64,000 nucleotides of DNA from Bradyrhizobium cytisi (GTDB taxonomy: Bacteria; Pseudomonadota; Alphaproteobacteria; Rhizobiales; Xanthobacteraceae), in contig NZ_VSSR01000025.1 of the NCBI RefSeq assembly GCF_008123515.1, positions 1 to 64,000 on the forward strand, written 5' to 3'. The position numbers and the translations under genes were made by a program. Positions 18,651-26,283 of this stretch are shown in pieces; within the stretch, counting starts at the first letter, position 1, and every line of letters starts with the position of its first letter. The notes beneath the pieces were generated by a model. The model saw nothing but the letters and a program-made list of their open reading frames with translations, was not told the DNA's origin and ran no database searches.

Positions 18651-18830
18651 GTGATGCGAGACGTGGTGGATGAAACCGGCCGGCCCGGCCAGCCGTTTCT
18701 GGGCAGCGGCGAGGTCGGCCAGGGACCAGCAGCGGCTTCGATCGCGAATGCGATTGCAAATGCCACCGGCAAGCGCCTGCGGGATCTGCCGCTAAGGCGA
18801 GAACGGGTCAGAAGAGCAATCCAGGCCTAG
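18651..18830 (+). pseudogene. C-terminal remnant of a molybdopterin-binding xanthine/aldehyde dehydrogenase subunit
   Basis: The plus-strand frame ending with TAG at 18828-18830 reads VDETGRPGQPFLGSGEVGQG, then AAASIANAIANATGKRLRDL and PLRRERVRRAIQA. This is the typical end of the large molybdenum-binding subunit (gly-rich GE-x-GQGP-x-AAAIANA, RLRDLP, AI near the stop). No start codon context or upstream domain is present, so it is a fragment of some 60 codons left in the inserted segment. The rest of 18560-18887 shows no gene. Confidence 0.7.
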
Positions 18831-18887
18831 CTGGAGTCCGGTCCTGCTCTGTCTGGAGCCGGCACACATGAATTCCTTACGGAAACT

Positions 18888-19568
18888 TCAGCGTATCCCG
18901 TCGCGGATCATGTACCCGGCGCCGCGGATCGTGTGCAGCAGCGGGCGCTCAAAACCCTTGTCGATCTTGGAGCGCAGCCGCGAAATGTGCACGTCGATCA
19001 CGTTGGTCTGCGGATCGAAATGATAATCCCAGACGTTCTCCAGCAGCATGGTGCGCGTCACCACCTGGCCGGCATGCTTCATCAAATACTCGAGCAGGCG
19101 GAATTCGCGCGGCTGCAGCGTCAGCTCGTCCTTGCCGCGGGCGACGCGGTGAGAGAGCCGGTCGAGCTCGAGGTCGCCGACACGGTAGAGCGTGTCCTCG
19201 GCGGGACCGCCGCGGCGGCGCGACAGCACCTCGACGCGGGCCAGCAGCTCGGCAAAGGAATACGGCTTTGGCAGATAGTCGTCGCCGCCGGCGCGCAGGC
19301 CCTTGATGCGATCGTCGACCTGCCCGAGCGCAGAGAGAATCAACACCGGCGTCGTATCGCCCTTGTCGCGCAGCGAGCCGATCAGCGACAGCCCGTCGCG
19401 CTTGGGCAGCATGCGGTCGATCACCAGCACGTCGTAATCGCCGTTCTCGGCCATGACGAGGCCCTCCTCGCCGTCACCGGCGTGGTCGGCAATGTGTCCG
19501 ACCTCGCGGAACGCCTTCACGAGATAGTCGGCGGATTCGCGGTCGTCTTCGATGATGAGGAGGCGCAT
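18888..19568 (-). CDS. OmpR-family response regulator
   Basis: A 226-residue regulator: receiver domain with the phospho-acceptor Asp in DVLVIDRMLPK and the switch Lys in DDYLPKPYSF, then a winged-helix domain ending RGAGYMIRDGIR. I start at the ATG giving MRLLIIEDD; an in-frame TTG ten codons earlier has AAGG immediately adjacent, too close for use. Gene order in relatives is DegP, regulator, kinase, glnE; here the kinase is 3.3 kb away. The last five codons differ from the vestigial copy next to the kinase only at third positions. Confidence 0.93.
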   Translation of the reverse strand: MRLLIIEDDRESADYLVKAFREVGHIADHAGDGEEGLVMAENGDYDVLVIDRMLPKRDGLSLIGSLRDKGDTTPVLILSALGQVDDRIKGLRAGGDDYLPKPYSFAELLARVEVLSRRRGGPAEDTLYRVGDLELDRLSHRVARGKDELTLQPREFRLLEYLMKHAGQVVTRTMLLENVWDYHFDPQTNVIDVHISRLRSKIDKGFERPLLHTIRGAGYMIRDGIR

Positions 19569-19680
19569 TGTGCGTTCGGCGGCGGTCAAGGAGATCAACC
19601 TTCTCTGAACATGGCGCGAGCGGCAATCGCATGCAAGCCAAGCGAACGGGACTTCTTAGGCAAACAGGACTTGGGTAGGC

Positions 19681-19719
19681 AAAAAGGCGGGCGGTGAAGC
19701 TGGGGGGACCTCACCGCCC
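19681..19719 (-). terminator. rho-independent terminator after degP
   Basis: GGGCGGTGA (19689-19697) and TCACCGCCC (19711-19719) form a perfect 9-bp stem with a 13-base loop, followed on the minus strand by CGCCTTTTT. It separates DegP transcription from the response regulator, which therefore needs its own promoter in 19569-19680. Confidence 0.75.
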
Positions 19720-19869
19720 TATGCCTTCCGACGGAGGGGGGCGTAATTCCACCGGAAGGTAGGCATGGGGAGCAGGCGTTGCGCTGCTCCCCGGAAGAGT
19801 GCCGCCGGCGGGGGCGACTGATGCCGGCGACACCCTTCATCTCGCAAGCCTCCTGCGGCTCAGCCCTTG

Positions 19870-21453
19870 TCAGCCCTTGGCAATGGGCACCGCGACGAAG
19901 CGCGACTGGCCGCCGCTCTTCACGCGCATCAGGACGCTGTTCTTGTTGTCGGTCCGCGCCGTGTTGATGGCATCGCGGACCTCGCCGGCGGTGCTCACGC
20001 TCTTGCCGCCGACTTCGAGAATCACGTCGCCTTCCTTGAAGCCGCGCTCGGCGGCCGCGCTCTTCGGATCGACTTCGGTAACCACGACGCCGTCCTTGCC
20101 GGCGCCAGCCACGGAGTTGGCGGGCGCAACCGTCATGCCGAGCTTCGGCACGTCGGTGCCCTTGCTGGCGCCCTTGCCGCTGTCGTTGTCGTTGTCGTTG
20201 TCGGCCTTGGCCTCGACCGTGTTCGGCAGCTGGCCGAGGGTGAGGTTCACGACCTTGTCCTGGCCCTTGTGCAGCACGTTGAGCTTCACGGACGCGCCGG
20301 GCGCCATGCCGCCGATGGTGCGGGCGAGCTCGCGGGCGTCCTTGACGGGTTCGCCGTTGACCGTCGTGATCACGTCGCCGGACTCGATGCCGGCCTTGGC
20401 CGCCGGGCCATCCTTCTGCGGCTCCGCCACCAGCGCGCCTTCGGCCTTCTTCATGCCGAGGCTGTCGGCGATGTCCGAGGTGACAGGCTGGATCTGCACG
20501 CCGATCCAGCCGCGGCTGACCGAGCCCTTATCCTTGAGCTGGGCGACCACGCTCTTCACGGTGTTGGCGGGGATCGAGAACGCGATACCGACGCTGCCGC
20601 CGGAGGGCGAATAGATCGCGGTATTGACGCCCATCACTTCACCCTCAGTGTTGAAGGCCGGACCGCCGGAATTGCCCTTGTTGACGGGCGCATCGATCTG
20701 GATGAAATCGTCATACGGGCCGTTGCCGATGTCGCGGCCGCTGGCCGAGACGATGCCCGCGGTCACGGTGCCGCCGAGACCGAAGGGGTTGCCGACCGCC
20801 AGCACCCAGTCGCCGATCCGCGGCTTGCCGTCGGCAAGCTTGGCGAAGGGGAAGTTAGAGCTACCCTCGACCTTGATCAGGGCGATGTCGGTGCGCTGGT
20901 CGGTGCCGATCACCTTGGCGCTGAAGGTCTTGCCGTCGTCGGTGGTGACCTCGACCTTGTCGGCGCCGTCGACCACGTGGTTGTTGGTCACGGCGTAGCC
21001 GTCAGCCGAGATGAAGAAGCCGGAGCCCTGGCCCTGCACGACGCGGCCACGGCCACCCTTCTGGCCCGGGAAACCATCGGGACCGCCGAAGCGGCGGAAG
21101 AAGCGCTCCATCGGCGAGCCCGGCTGGAACGGCGAGGCGGAATCATCGCCGTCGTCGTTGCTCGCGGTCTTCTCCTTGATGTTGACCTTCACCGAGATCA
21201 CCGAGGGCTTCACGCGCTCGACGATGTCAGCGAAGCCGATCGGACGCTCGACCTTCTTGACCTCGTTGTTGACCTGCGCGTGCGCCGGGCTGGAGAACAG
21301 GTCGGCGGGCGACGTCGTCGGGCTGAAGCCGTGGACGGCGACACCGAGACCGGCGACGACCGAAGCCATCAGCGCGATTCTGCGGGCGGAAAACACGGAA
21401 CGGCGAGGCTGCCGGTAGGACGGAAGGTTGGTGAGGTCGGGACGATCGGTCAT
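19870..21453 (-). CDS. degP: periplasmic serine protease of the DegP/HtrA (Do) family
   Basis: A 527-residue protease with an N-terminal membrane/signal segment (about 20-60), a trypsin-like domain with His159 (TNNHVVDG), Asp189 and Ser262 (KGNSGGPAF), and two PDZ domains. The linker before PDZ2 is Asp/Asn-rich (KADNDNDNDSG). It degrades or refolds damaged envelope proteins. The start ATG at 21451-21453 has GGAG six bases upstream; an in-frame ATG nine codons earlier has none. Pairing with a nearby two-component system is typical of envelope stress loci. Confidence 0.95.
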   Translation of the reverse strand: MTDRPDLTNLPSYRQPRRSVFSARRIALMASVVAGLGVAVHGFSPTTSPADLFSSPAHAQVNNEVKKVERPIGFADIVERVKPSVISVKVNIKEKTASNDDGDDSASPFQPGSPMERFFRRFGGPDGFPGQKGGRGRVVQGQGSGFFISADGYAVTNNHVVDGADKVEVTTDDGKTFSAKVIGTDQRTDIALIKVEGSSNFPFAKLADGKPRIGDWVLAVGNPFGLGGTVTAGIVSASGRDIGNGPYDDFIQIDAPVNKGNSGGPAFNTEGEVMGVNTAIYSPSGGSVGIAFSIPANTVKSVVAQLKDKGSVSRGWIGVQIQPVTSDIADSLGMKKAEGALVAEPQKDGPAAKAGIESGDVITTVNGEPVKDARELARTIGGMAPGASVKLNVLHKGQDKVVNLTLGQLPNTVEAKADNDNDNDSGKGASKGTDVPKLGMTVAPANSVAGAGKDGVVVTEVDPKSAAAERGFKEGDVILEVGGKSVSTAGEVRDAINTARTDNKNSVLMRVKSGGQSRFVAVPIAKG

Positions 21454-21659
21454 GCAGGTCTCCAGGGCCTTGAAATCCATCTGGTGCCCGGTAGCGGCAC
21501 CTTACGGACCTGAAGATGGGGATTTGCGCCTTACCGCGCGCTGGCTGCGGGGTTAAACTTTTGTAATGAAGACCGCGCTGGCGTGCGGCAGTTTAGCGCA
21601 GACCAAAAGTCGCGATCTTGCAGGAACTTAACGGGTTCCGGCGACGGCGCCGCGCGACC

Positions 21660-22139
21660 CTAGCGCGATGTCGCATCGTCCGACATCAGGGCGGCAAGCC
21701 GCGCCTCTTCCTCGGGCGTCAGCGGCGCCATGACGTCTGTGCCGTTCCGCGAGCGACGCCTAATTTGCCGCCACAGCGCAAACCCACCGCCGGCCAGCAA
21801 CAGCGGCGCGAGCAGCCACAACAGCATGGTCTGCCGTTCGAAGCGCGGCTTGAGCAGTACGAACTCGCCGTAACGGGCGACCAGGAAATCCAGCACCTGA
21901 GAGTTGCTGTCGCCGGCCGCGATCCGCTCGCGCACGAGAAGACGCAGATCTCGCGCGAGCGGCGCATCGGAATCGTCGATCGACTGGTTCTGGCAGACCA
22001 TGCAGCGCAGCTCGCGCGACAAGTCGCGCGCGCGGGCCTCCTTGACGGGATCCGACATGATCTCGTCGGGCTGCACCGCATGCACCGCCGGCATAGCCAG
22101 CAGCATGAGCGCGACGATCGCGGACATCATCCGGCGCAT
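21660..22139 (-). CDS. ccmH: cytochrome c maturation protein CcmH (CycL)
   Basis: A 159-residue protein with a signal peptide (about 1-21), the thiol motif LRCMVCQNQS (Cys46, Cys49) and a C-terminal membrane helix (about 103-123). It reduces apocytochrome CXXCH thiols in the periplasm for haem ligation together with CcmF and CcmI. It is the last gene of the ccmIEFH operon, 4 bases after ccmF. Rhizobial loci keep ccmG (cycY) elsewhere, as here. Confidence 0.95.
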   Translation of the reverse strand: MRRMMSAIVALMLLAMPAVHAVQPDEIMSDPVKEARARDLSRELRCMVCQNQSIDDSDAPLARDLRLLVRERIAAGDSNSQVLDFLVARYGEFVLLKPRFERQTMLLWLLAPLLLAGGGFALWRQIRRRSRNGTDVMAPLTPEEEARLAALMSDDATSR

Positions 22140-22143
22140 CGCG

Positions 22144-24126
22144 TCACTCCGCGGGTTGCAGGCGCTGCTTGGCCCGCGCCGGCTTGGGCGCGCCGACCCG
22201 CAGGCGTCGGTCGGATAGCGACAGCACGCCGCCGAACGCCATCAGCACCGGCCCCCACCAGATCATGAGCACCAGCGGCTTGTGATAGATGCGCACCGCG
22301 ATTGCGCCCTCGGCGGTGACGTCGCCGAGCGAGATGTAGAGCTGGCTCGCGCCACGAGTCAAAAGCGCAGCTTCCGTGGTGGAGGAGCCACGCGTGGTGA
22401 AGCTGCGCTTCGACGGCGTCATGACGCTGAGCGCTTCGCCATCCCGACTGACGTTGAACTGGGCAATCATCTCGCGGTAGTTCGGCCCTTGGCGCTCGAG
22501 CAGACCGTCGAGCTTCAGGTCATATCCGGCGACCTGCGCGACGTCGTTCGGCTTCATGGTCGCGATATATTCTGTGTTCCAGGTGGTCTCGCAGACGATC
22601 CCGATCAGCGCGACGCCGAGACCGGCATGCGCGAACACAGTTCCCCAGGCCGAGCGCGGCAGGCCGCGAGCCCGGCGCAACGTCGTCGCGAACGGCAGAC
22701 GAAACAGGCCGGTTCGTTCAGCCAGATCCGTCGCGGCCCCGGCGATGACGAAAACCCCGAGCCCGATGGCCAATGGCGCCAGTGCGCTGCCGCCACGCGT
22801 CCAGGCCCAGACGATCGCGATCACCACAAGACCCGCCACGCCGGCCGCAAGCAGCCGCTGGGTGACGCCGAGCAGATCGCCGCGCTTCCACGCCAGCATG
22901 GGCCCGAACGGCACGGCCAGCAGCAACAGAACGAACAGCGGCACGAAGCTGAGATTGTAGAACGGTGCGCCCACGGACATCTTGAAGTCGGCGAGCACTT
23001 CCATCGCCAAGGGATAGAGCGTGCCGAACAGCACGACCGCGCAGGCCACCGTCAGCAGCAGATTGTTCAGCACCAGCGCGCCCTCGCGCGAGATCGGCGC
23101 GAACAGGCCGCCCTGCTTCAACGAGGTCGCGCGTCCCGCGAACAGCGACAGGCTGCCGCCGATGAACAGGCAGAGGATCAGCAGGATGAACACGCCGCGG
23201 GTCGGATCATTGGCGAAGGCGTGGACGGAGGTGATGACGCCCGAGCGCACCAGGAAGGTGCCGAGCAGCGACAGCGAGAAGGTCAGGATCGAAAGCAGGA
23301 TGGTCCAGACCTTCAGCGCGTTGCGCTTCTCCATCACCAGCGCCGAGTGCAGCAGCGCCGTGCCGGCGAGCCAAGGCATCAGCGAGGCGTTCTCGACCGG
23401 GTCCCAGAACCACCAGCCACCCCAGCCGAGCTCGTAATAGGCCCAGTAGGAGCCCATCGCGATACCGAGCGTCAGGAAGATCCAGGCGACCAGCGTCCAC
23501 GGCCGCACCCAGCGCGCCCAGGCCGCATCGATTCGCCCCTCGATCAGCGCCGCGATCGCAAACGAGAACGAGATCGAGAAGCCGACATAGCCGAGATAGA
23601 GCATCGGCGGATGCACGGCGAGACCGATGTCCTGAAGCACCGGATTGAGATCGCGCCCCTCGATCGGCGGATTGACGATGCGCAGGAACGGATTCGAGGT
23701 GATCAGGATAAAGAGATAGAAGGCGCTCGCGATCCAGGCCTGGACCGCCAGCACATGGGCGCGCAGCGACAGCGGCAGATTGTTGCCGAACGCCGCGACC
23801 AGCCCGCCGAACAGCGCCAGGATCGACACCCACAACAGCATCGAGCCTTCATGGTTTCCCCACACGCCGGTGATCTTGTAGATCAGCGGCTTCATGGAGT
23901 GGGAATTCTCGTAGACGTTGGCGACGGAGAAATCCGAATTCACGTGCAACGTCACGAGCGCGATGAACGAGGCGCCGACGAACACGAGCTGCGCCAGCGC
24001 GGTGGAACGCGCCACGTTCATCAGCGCGGAATCGCGCAAGCGGGCGCCGATCATCGGCACGAAGGACTGGATCAGCGCCAGCGCGAGCGCCAGCACCAGC
24101 GCGTAATGCCCGGCTTCCGCGATCAC
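22144..24126 (-). CDS. ccmF: cytochrome c haem lyase subunit CcmF (CycK)
   Basis: A 660-residue polytopic membrane protein (about 15 helices) with the Trp-rich haem-handling motif GWGGWWFWDPVENAS and conserved periplasmic histidines. It ligates haem from holo-CcmE to apocytochromes c. The gene overlaps ccmE upstream by ATGA and is followed by ccmH after 4 bases. Length and motifs are normal for the family. Confidence 0.96.
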   Translation of the reverse strand: MIAEAGHYALVLALALALIQSFVPMIGARLRDSALMNVARSTALAQLVFVGASFIALVTLHVNSDFSVANVYENSHSMKPLIYKITGVWGNHEGSMLLWVSILALFGGLVAAFGNNLPLSLRAHVLAVQAWIASAFYLFILITSNPFLRIVNPPIEGRDLNPVLQDIGLAVHPPMLYLGYVGFSISFSFAIAALIEGRIDAAWARWVRPWTLVAWIFLTLGIAMGSYWAYYELGWGGWWFWDPVENASLMPWLAGTALLHSALVMEKRNALKVWTILLSILTFSLSLLGTFLVRSGVITSVHAFANDPTRGVFILLILCLFIGGSLSLFAGRATSLKQGGLFAPISREGALVLNNLLLTVACAVVLFGTLYPLAMEVLADFKMSVGAPFYNLSFVPLFVLLLLAVPFGPMLAWKRGDLLGVTQRLLAAGVAGLVVIAIVWAWTRGGSALAPLAIGLGVFVIAGAATDLAERTGLFRLPFATTLRRARGLPRSAWGTVFAHAGLGVALIGIVCETTWNTEYIATMKPNDVAQVAGYDLKLDGLLERQGPNYREMIAQFNVSRDGEALSVMTPSKRSFTTRGSSTTEAALLTRGASQLYISLGDVTAEGAIAVRIYHKPLVLMIWWGPVLMAFGGVLSLSDRRLRVGAPKPARAKQRLQPAE

Positions 24127-24632
24127 CGCACCGCTCCTTGCGAATTGCCCTGCGCCGTCGTGGCGGCAGGCTTGGCACCACCAGCAGCCTGGGCGCCGTA
24201 ATCGTCCTTCCAGTGCCCTTGCTTCTTCAGGGCATCGGCCACGTCCTTGGGCATGTAGGTCTCGTCGTGCTTGGCCAGCACGGTGTCGGCCTTGAACACG
24301 CCGTTGGCATCAAGCGCGCCTTCGGCAACGACGCCCTGCCCTTCGCGGAACAGATCGGGCAGGATGCCCTTGTAGGCGACGGGCAGCTTGGCACCGCCGT
24401 CGGCCACTTCAAACGTCACCGCGAGATTGTCGCCACGCTGCAGCGAGCCCGGCTGCACCAGGCCGCCGAGGCGAAAACGCTTGCCGGGCTGGACGTGGTT
24501 TTCGGCCACCATAGTCGGGGTCGAGAAGAACACGATGGAGTCGCGAAGTGCGTTGAGCACCAGCGCGGCTGCGAGCGCGAGCACGGCGAGGGAGCCGCCG
24601 ATGATGGTCATACGTCGCTGCTTGCGCGTCAT
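24123..24632 (-). CDS. ccmE: haem chaperone CcmE (CycJ)
   Basis: A 169-residue protein: N-terminal membrane anchor (about 10-28), OB-fold domain, and the haem-binding His122 and Tyr126 in KHDETYMP. It binds haem covalently in the periplasm and hands it to CcmF. The tail after residue 140 is Ala/Gly-rich and flexible. It starts 37 bases after ccmI and overlaps ccmF. Confidence 0.96.
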   Translation of the reverse strand: MTRKQRRMTIIGGSLAVLALAAALVLNALRDSIVFFSTPTMVAENHVQPGKRFRLGGLVQPGSLQRGDNLAVTFEVADGGAKLPVAYKGILPDLFREGQGVVAEGALDANGVFKADTVLAKHDETYMPKDVADALKKQGHWKDDYGAQAAGGAKPAATTAQGNSQGAVR

Positions 24633-24669
24633 GGCGTATCCGTTCTCCGCTCGTCTGGTGCTGCGCCTG

Positions 24670-25782
24670 TCATCCGTCGAGCCCGAGAGTCTTGAGGCCT
24701 TCGTTGAGCCGGCGCAACCGCTCGGAATCTTTGGCGATCGCCTGGCGGGCGTCGGTCGAGGCGGCCTGCGCCTTGTCGCGATCGCCCATCACCAGATAGG
24801 CGCGCACCAGACGCAGCCAACCCTCGACATCGTCGCCGTTCTGCTTGAGGCGCGTGGCGAGACGCTCGACCATGCCGCGGACCATCGCGTTGCGATCGCC
24901 GTCGTTCATCTCCTTGGACGCTGCGATCGTCTCGTCGGACAGCGCCGGCATCGTCACGCCGCCGCCGACCCGCGCGAGCGAAGTCTGAACCAGCGGCCGC
25001 CACGGCGCATCCGCAGGCGCTTTCGCCAGCAGCGCGCGCCAGATATTGGCCGCGTCATCCTTGCGGCCGTCCTGCTCGGCTGCGAGCCCGAGGAAGTAAT
25101 TCGCCTTGGGATCGTCGGCGTTGAGCGCATGCGCACGCTCGAACTCGGTCTTGGCCTCCGCCGTCACCACGCCGCTGGCAGCGGCCGTAATCGCCTCGCC
25201 GAGATCGGAGCGGCGCTCCGCGCTCTCGCCGTTATAGGTGATCGAGCTGCGATAGGCGCGCACGGCCTCGTCGAAGCGGCCAAGCCGCTCCAGCACCGGC
25301 GCGAGCACGTTCCAGCCGCGGCCATCGGTCGGATTTTTTTCCAGATGTTGCTGGACCTGCACGACGAGGTTCTCGAGCGACTGCGCCATGCCGGACCCCG
25401 CCCCACGCTCCCGCTGCGCTAGCGGGAAGTCGCGAAGCGCGGGCGAGCCGAGCGGAACGTAAATTGCGGCCGCCACCAGAGGCAGGCCGACCAGCGCCAG
25501 CACGGCGGCCGCGCGGCGCCATTTCAGACTGGATGTCAGCACGAGCCCAGACTCGCTGCCGGCGGCGGCGAGCAGCCTGCGGCTGATCTCGACGCGCGCT
25601 GCCTCGGCTTCAGGTAGCGCGATCAGTCCTGCCGCGAGATCACGCTCGATCTCGGCCAGCTGATCCTTGTAGACCGCGACCTCGCTGCCTTGATTGTCAG
25701 GACGCGCGCCGCGGCCAAGTGGCCAGAGCACGGCGAATATCGCCGCGACCGTCATCAGCGCGAACACGAACCATAGCGTCAT
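24670..25782 (-). CDS. ccmI: cytochrome c biogenesis protein CcmI (CycH)
   Basis: A 370-residue protein with two N-terminal membrane helices (MTLWFVFALMTVAAIFAVLW and about 96-115) and a periplasmic TPR-rich region (about 145-365) that holds apocytochrome c C-termini. I use the ATG at 25780-25782 with GGAAG upstream; the frame is open 26 codons earlier but that extension lacks a hydrophobic start. First gene of ccmIEFH. Cytochrome c genes in the window depend on this system. Confidence 0.93.
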   Translation of the reverse strand: MTLWFVFALMTVAAIFAVLWPLGRGARPDNQGSEVAVYKDQLAEIERDLAAGLIALPEAEAARVEISRRLLAAAGSESGLVLTSSLKWRRAAAVLALVGLPLVAAAIYVPLGSPALRDFPLAQRERGAGSGMAQSLENLVVQVQQHLEKNPTDGRGWNVLAPVLERLGRFDEAVRAYRSSITYNGESAERRSDLGEAITAAASGVVTAEAKTEFERAHALNADDPKANYFLGLAAEQDGRKDDAANIWRALLAKAPADAPWRPLVQTSLARVGGGVTMPALSDETIAASKEMNDGDRNAMVRGMVERLATRLKQNGDDVEGWLRLVRAYLVMGDRDKAQAASTDARQAIAKDSERLRRLNEGLKTLGLDG

Positions 25783-25851
25783 CTGGCAAGCTTCCGGCAG
25801 CGCGCGAGCCGCGCCTGTAGGTGGCTTTACACCACGGCCGGACGATGCGGC

Positions 25852-25869
25852 AATTGACAATTGTCAATT
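25852..25869. promoter_or_regulatory. 18-bp perfect palindrome upstream of the ccm operon
   Basis: AATTGACAATTGTCAATT is its own reverse complement and sits 70 bp upstream of ccmI in otherwise GC-rich DNA. It contains TTGACA in both directions, so it may be a -35 region and an operator at once. Its owner is unknown; length and symmetry suit a MarR- or Fur-like dimer. Confidence 0.55.
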
Positions 25870-25913
25870 TGGTGCGAGCGCACATAGTCCCGAAATGGTG
25901 AAAATCCAACGGC

Positions 25914-26183
25914 TTAGCTGATCTCGAAGTCCACGCTTCGAGCGGCGTCCTCGCCATGCCCGTTGAAGGCCCTCAGGAAATATGTTCCCGGCTCGATTGC
26001 CTCAGGCAATCTGATGCGCAACGCCCCGACCGGAACGGGCGATGCAACCCTGGTGACGGTTTCTGACAGTTGCCGACCGCTTGTCTTCTCGACCAGCACC
26101 ACCTTCGCGCCGACCATCAGCCTTTGATATTTGGCAACAATGACGCGGTTTTCGATTTCGATGGAGCTGATAACGGGTTTCAT
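25914..26183 (-). CDS. small conserved-looking protein of unknown function
   Basis: An 89-residue protein beginning MKPVISSIEIENRVIVAKYQ and rich in beta-prone segments, ending AFNGHGEDAARSVDFEIS. The pattern (alternating hydrophobic strands, PGTYFLRA before the last strand) suggests a single Ig-like beta sandwich without a signal peptide. I take the ATG at 26181-26183; the frame is open for 22 more codons. No ribosome site stands out. It lies between ccmI and another unknown gene, same strand. Confidence 0.6.
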   Translation of the reverse strand: MKPVISSIEIENRVIVAKYQRLMVGAKVVLVEKTSGRQLSETVTRVASPVPVGALRIRLPEAIEPGTYFLRAFNGHGEDAARSVDFEIS

Positions 26184-26283
26184 GCGCCCACAGATAGAAA
26201 TTCCAGAAGCTTGCACGGGGACCGTAGGGCCCGCGACCGGCAGCGTCAACTACAAATTGTGATTACGGAAAAATGCGCTTGGA

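Larger units (their letters stand above)
15554..18916. mobile_element. inserted segment between response regulator and kinase, bounded by a 13-bp direct repeat
   Basis: The 13-mer CGGATCATGTACC occurs at 15554-15566 and again at 18904-18916. At both places it is the same part of a response-regulator 3' end (codons for YMIR). The left copy continues into the vestigial tail DGIR-TAA at the kinase start; the right copy continues into the working regulator tail DGIR-TGA. Every base difference between the two tails is at a third codon position or in the stop. That is what site-specific integration into a gene's 3' end produces. Cargo: a multidomain haem protein, a cytochrome c and a xanthine-dehydrogenase-type gene remnant. 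No integrase is recognisable. Confidence 0.6.

Noticed and set aside
15555..18887. Integrase or transposase in the inserted segment
   Set aside because: Frames in both spacers were read and none shows recombinase or transposase motifs.
22282..24201. 639-codon plus-strand frame opposite ccmF
   Set aside because: Arg/Gln/His-rich antisense shadow; ccmF is certain.
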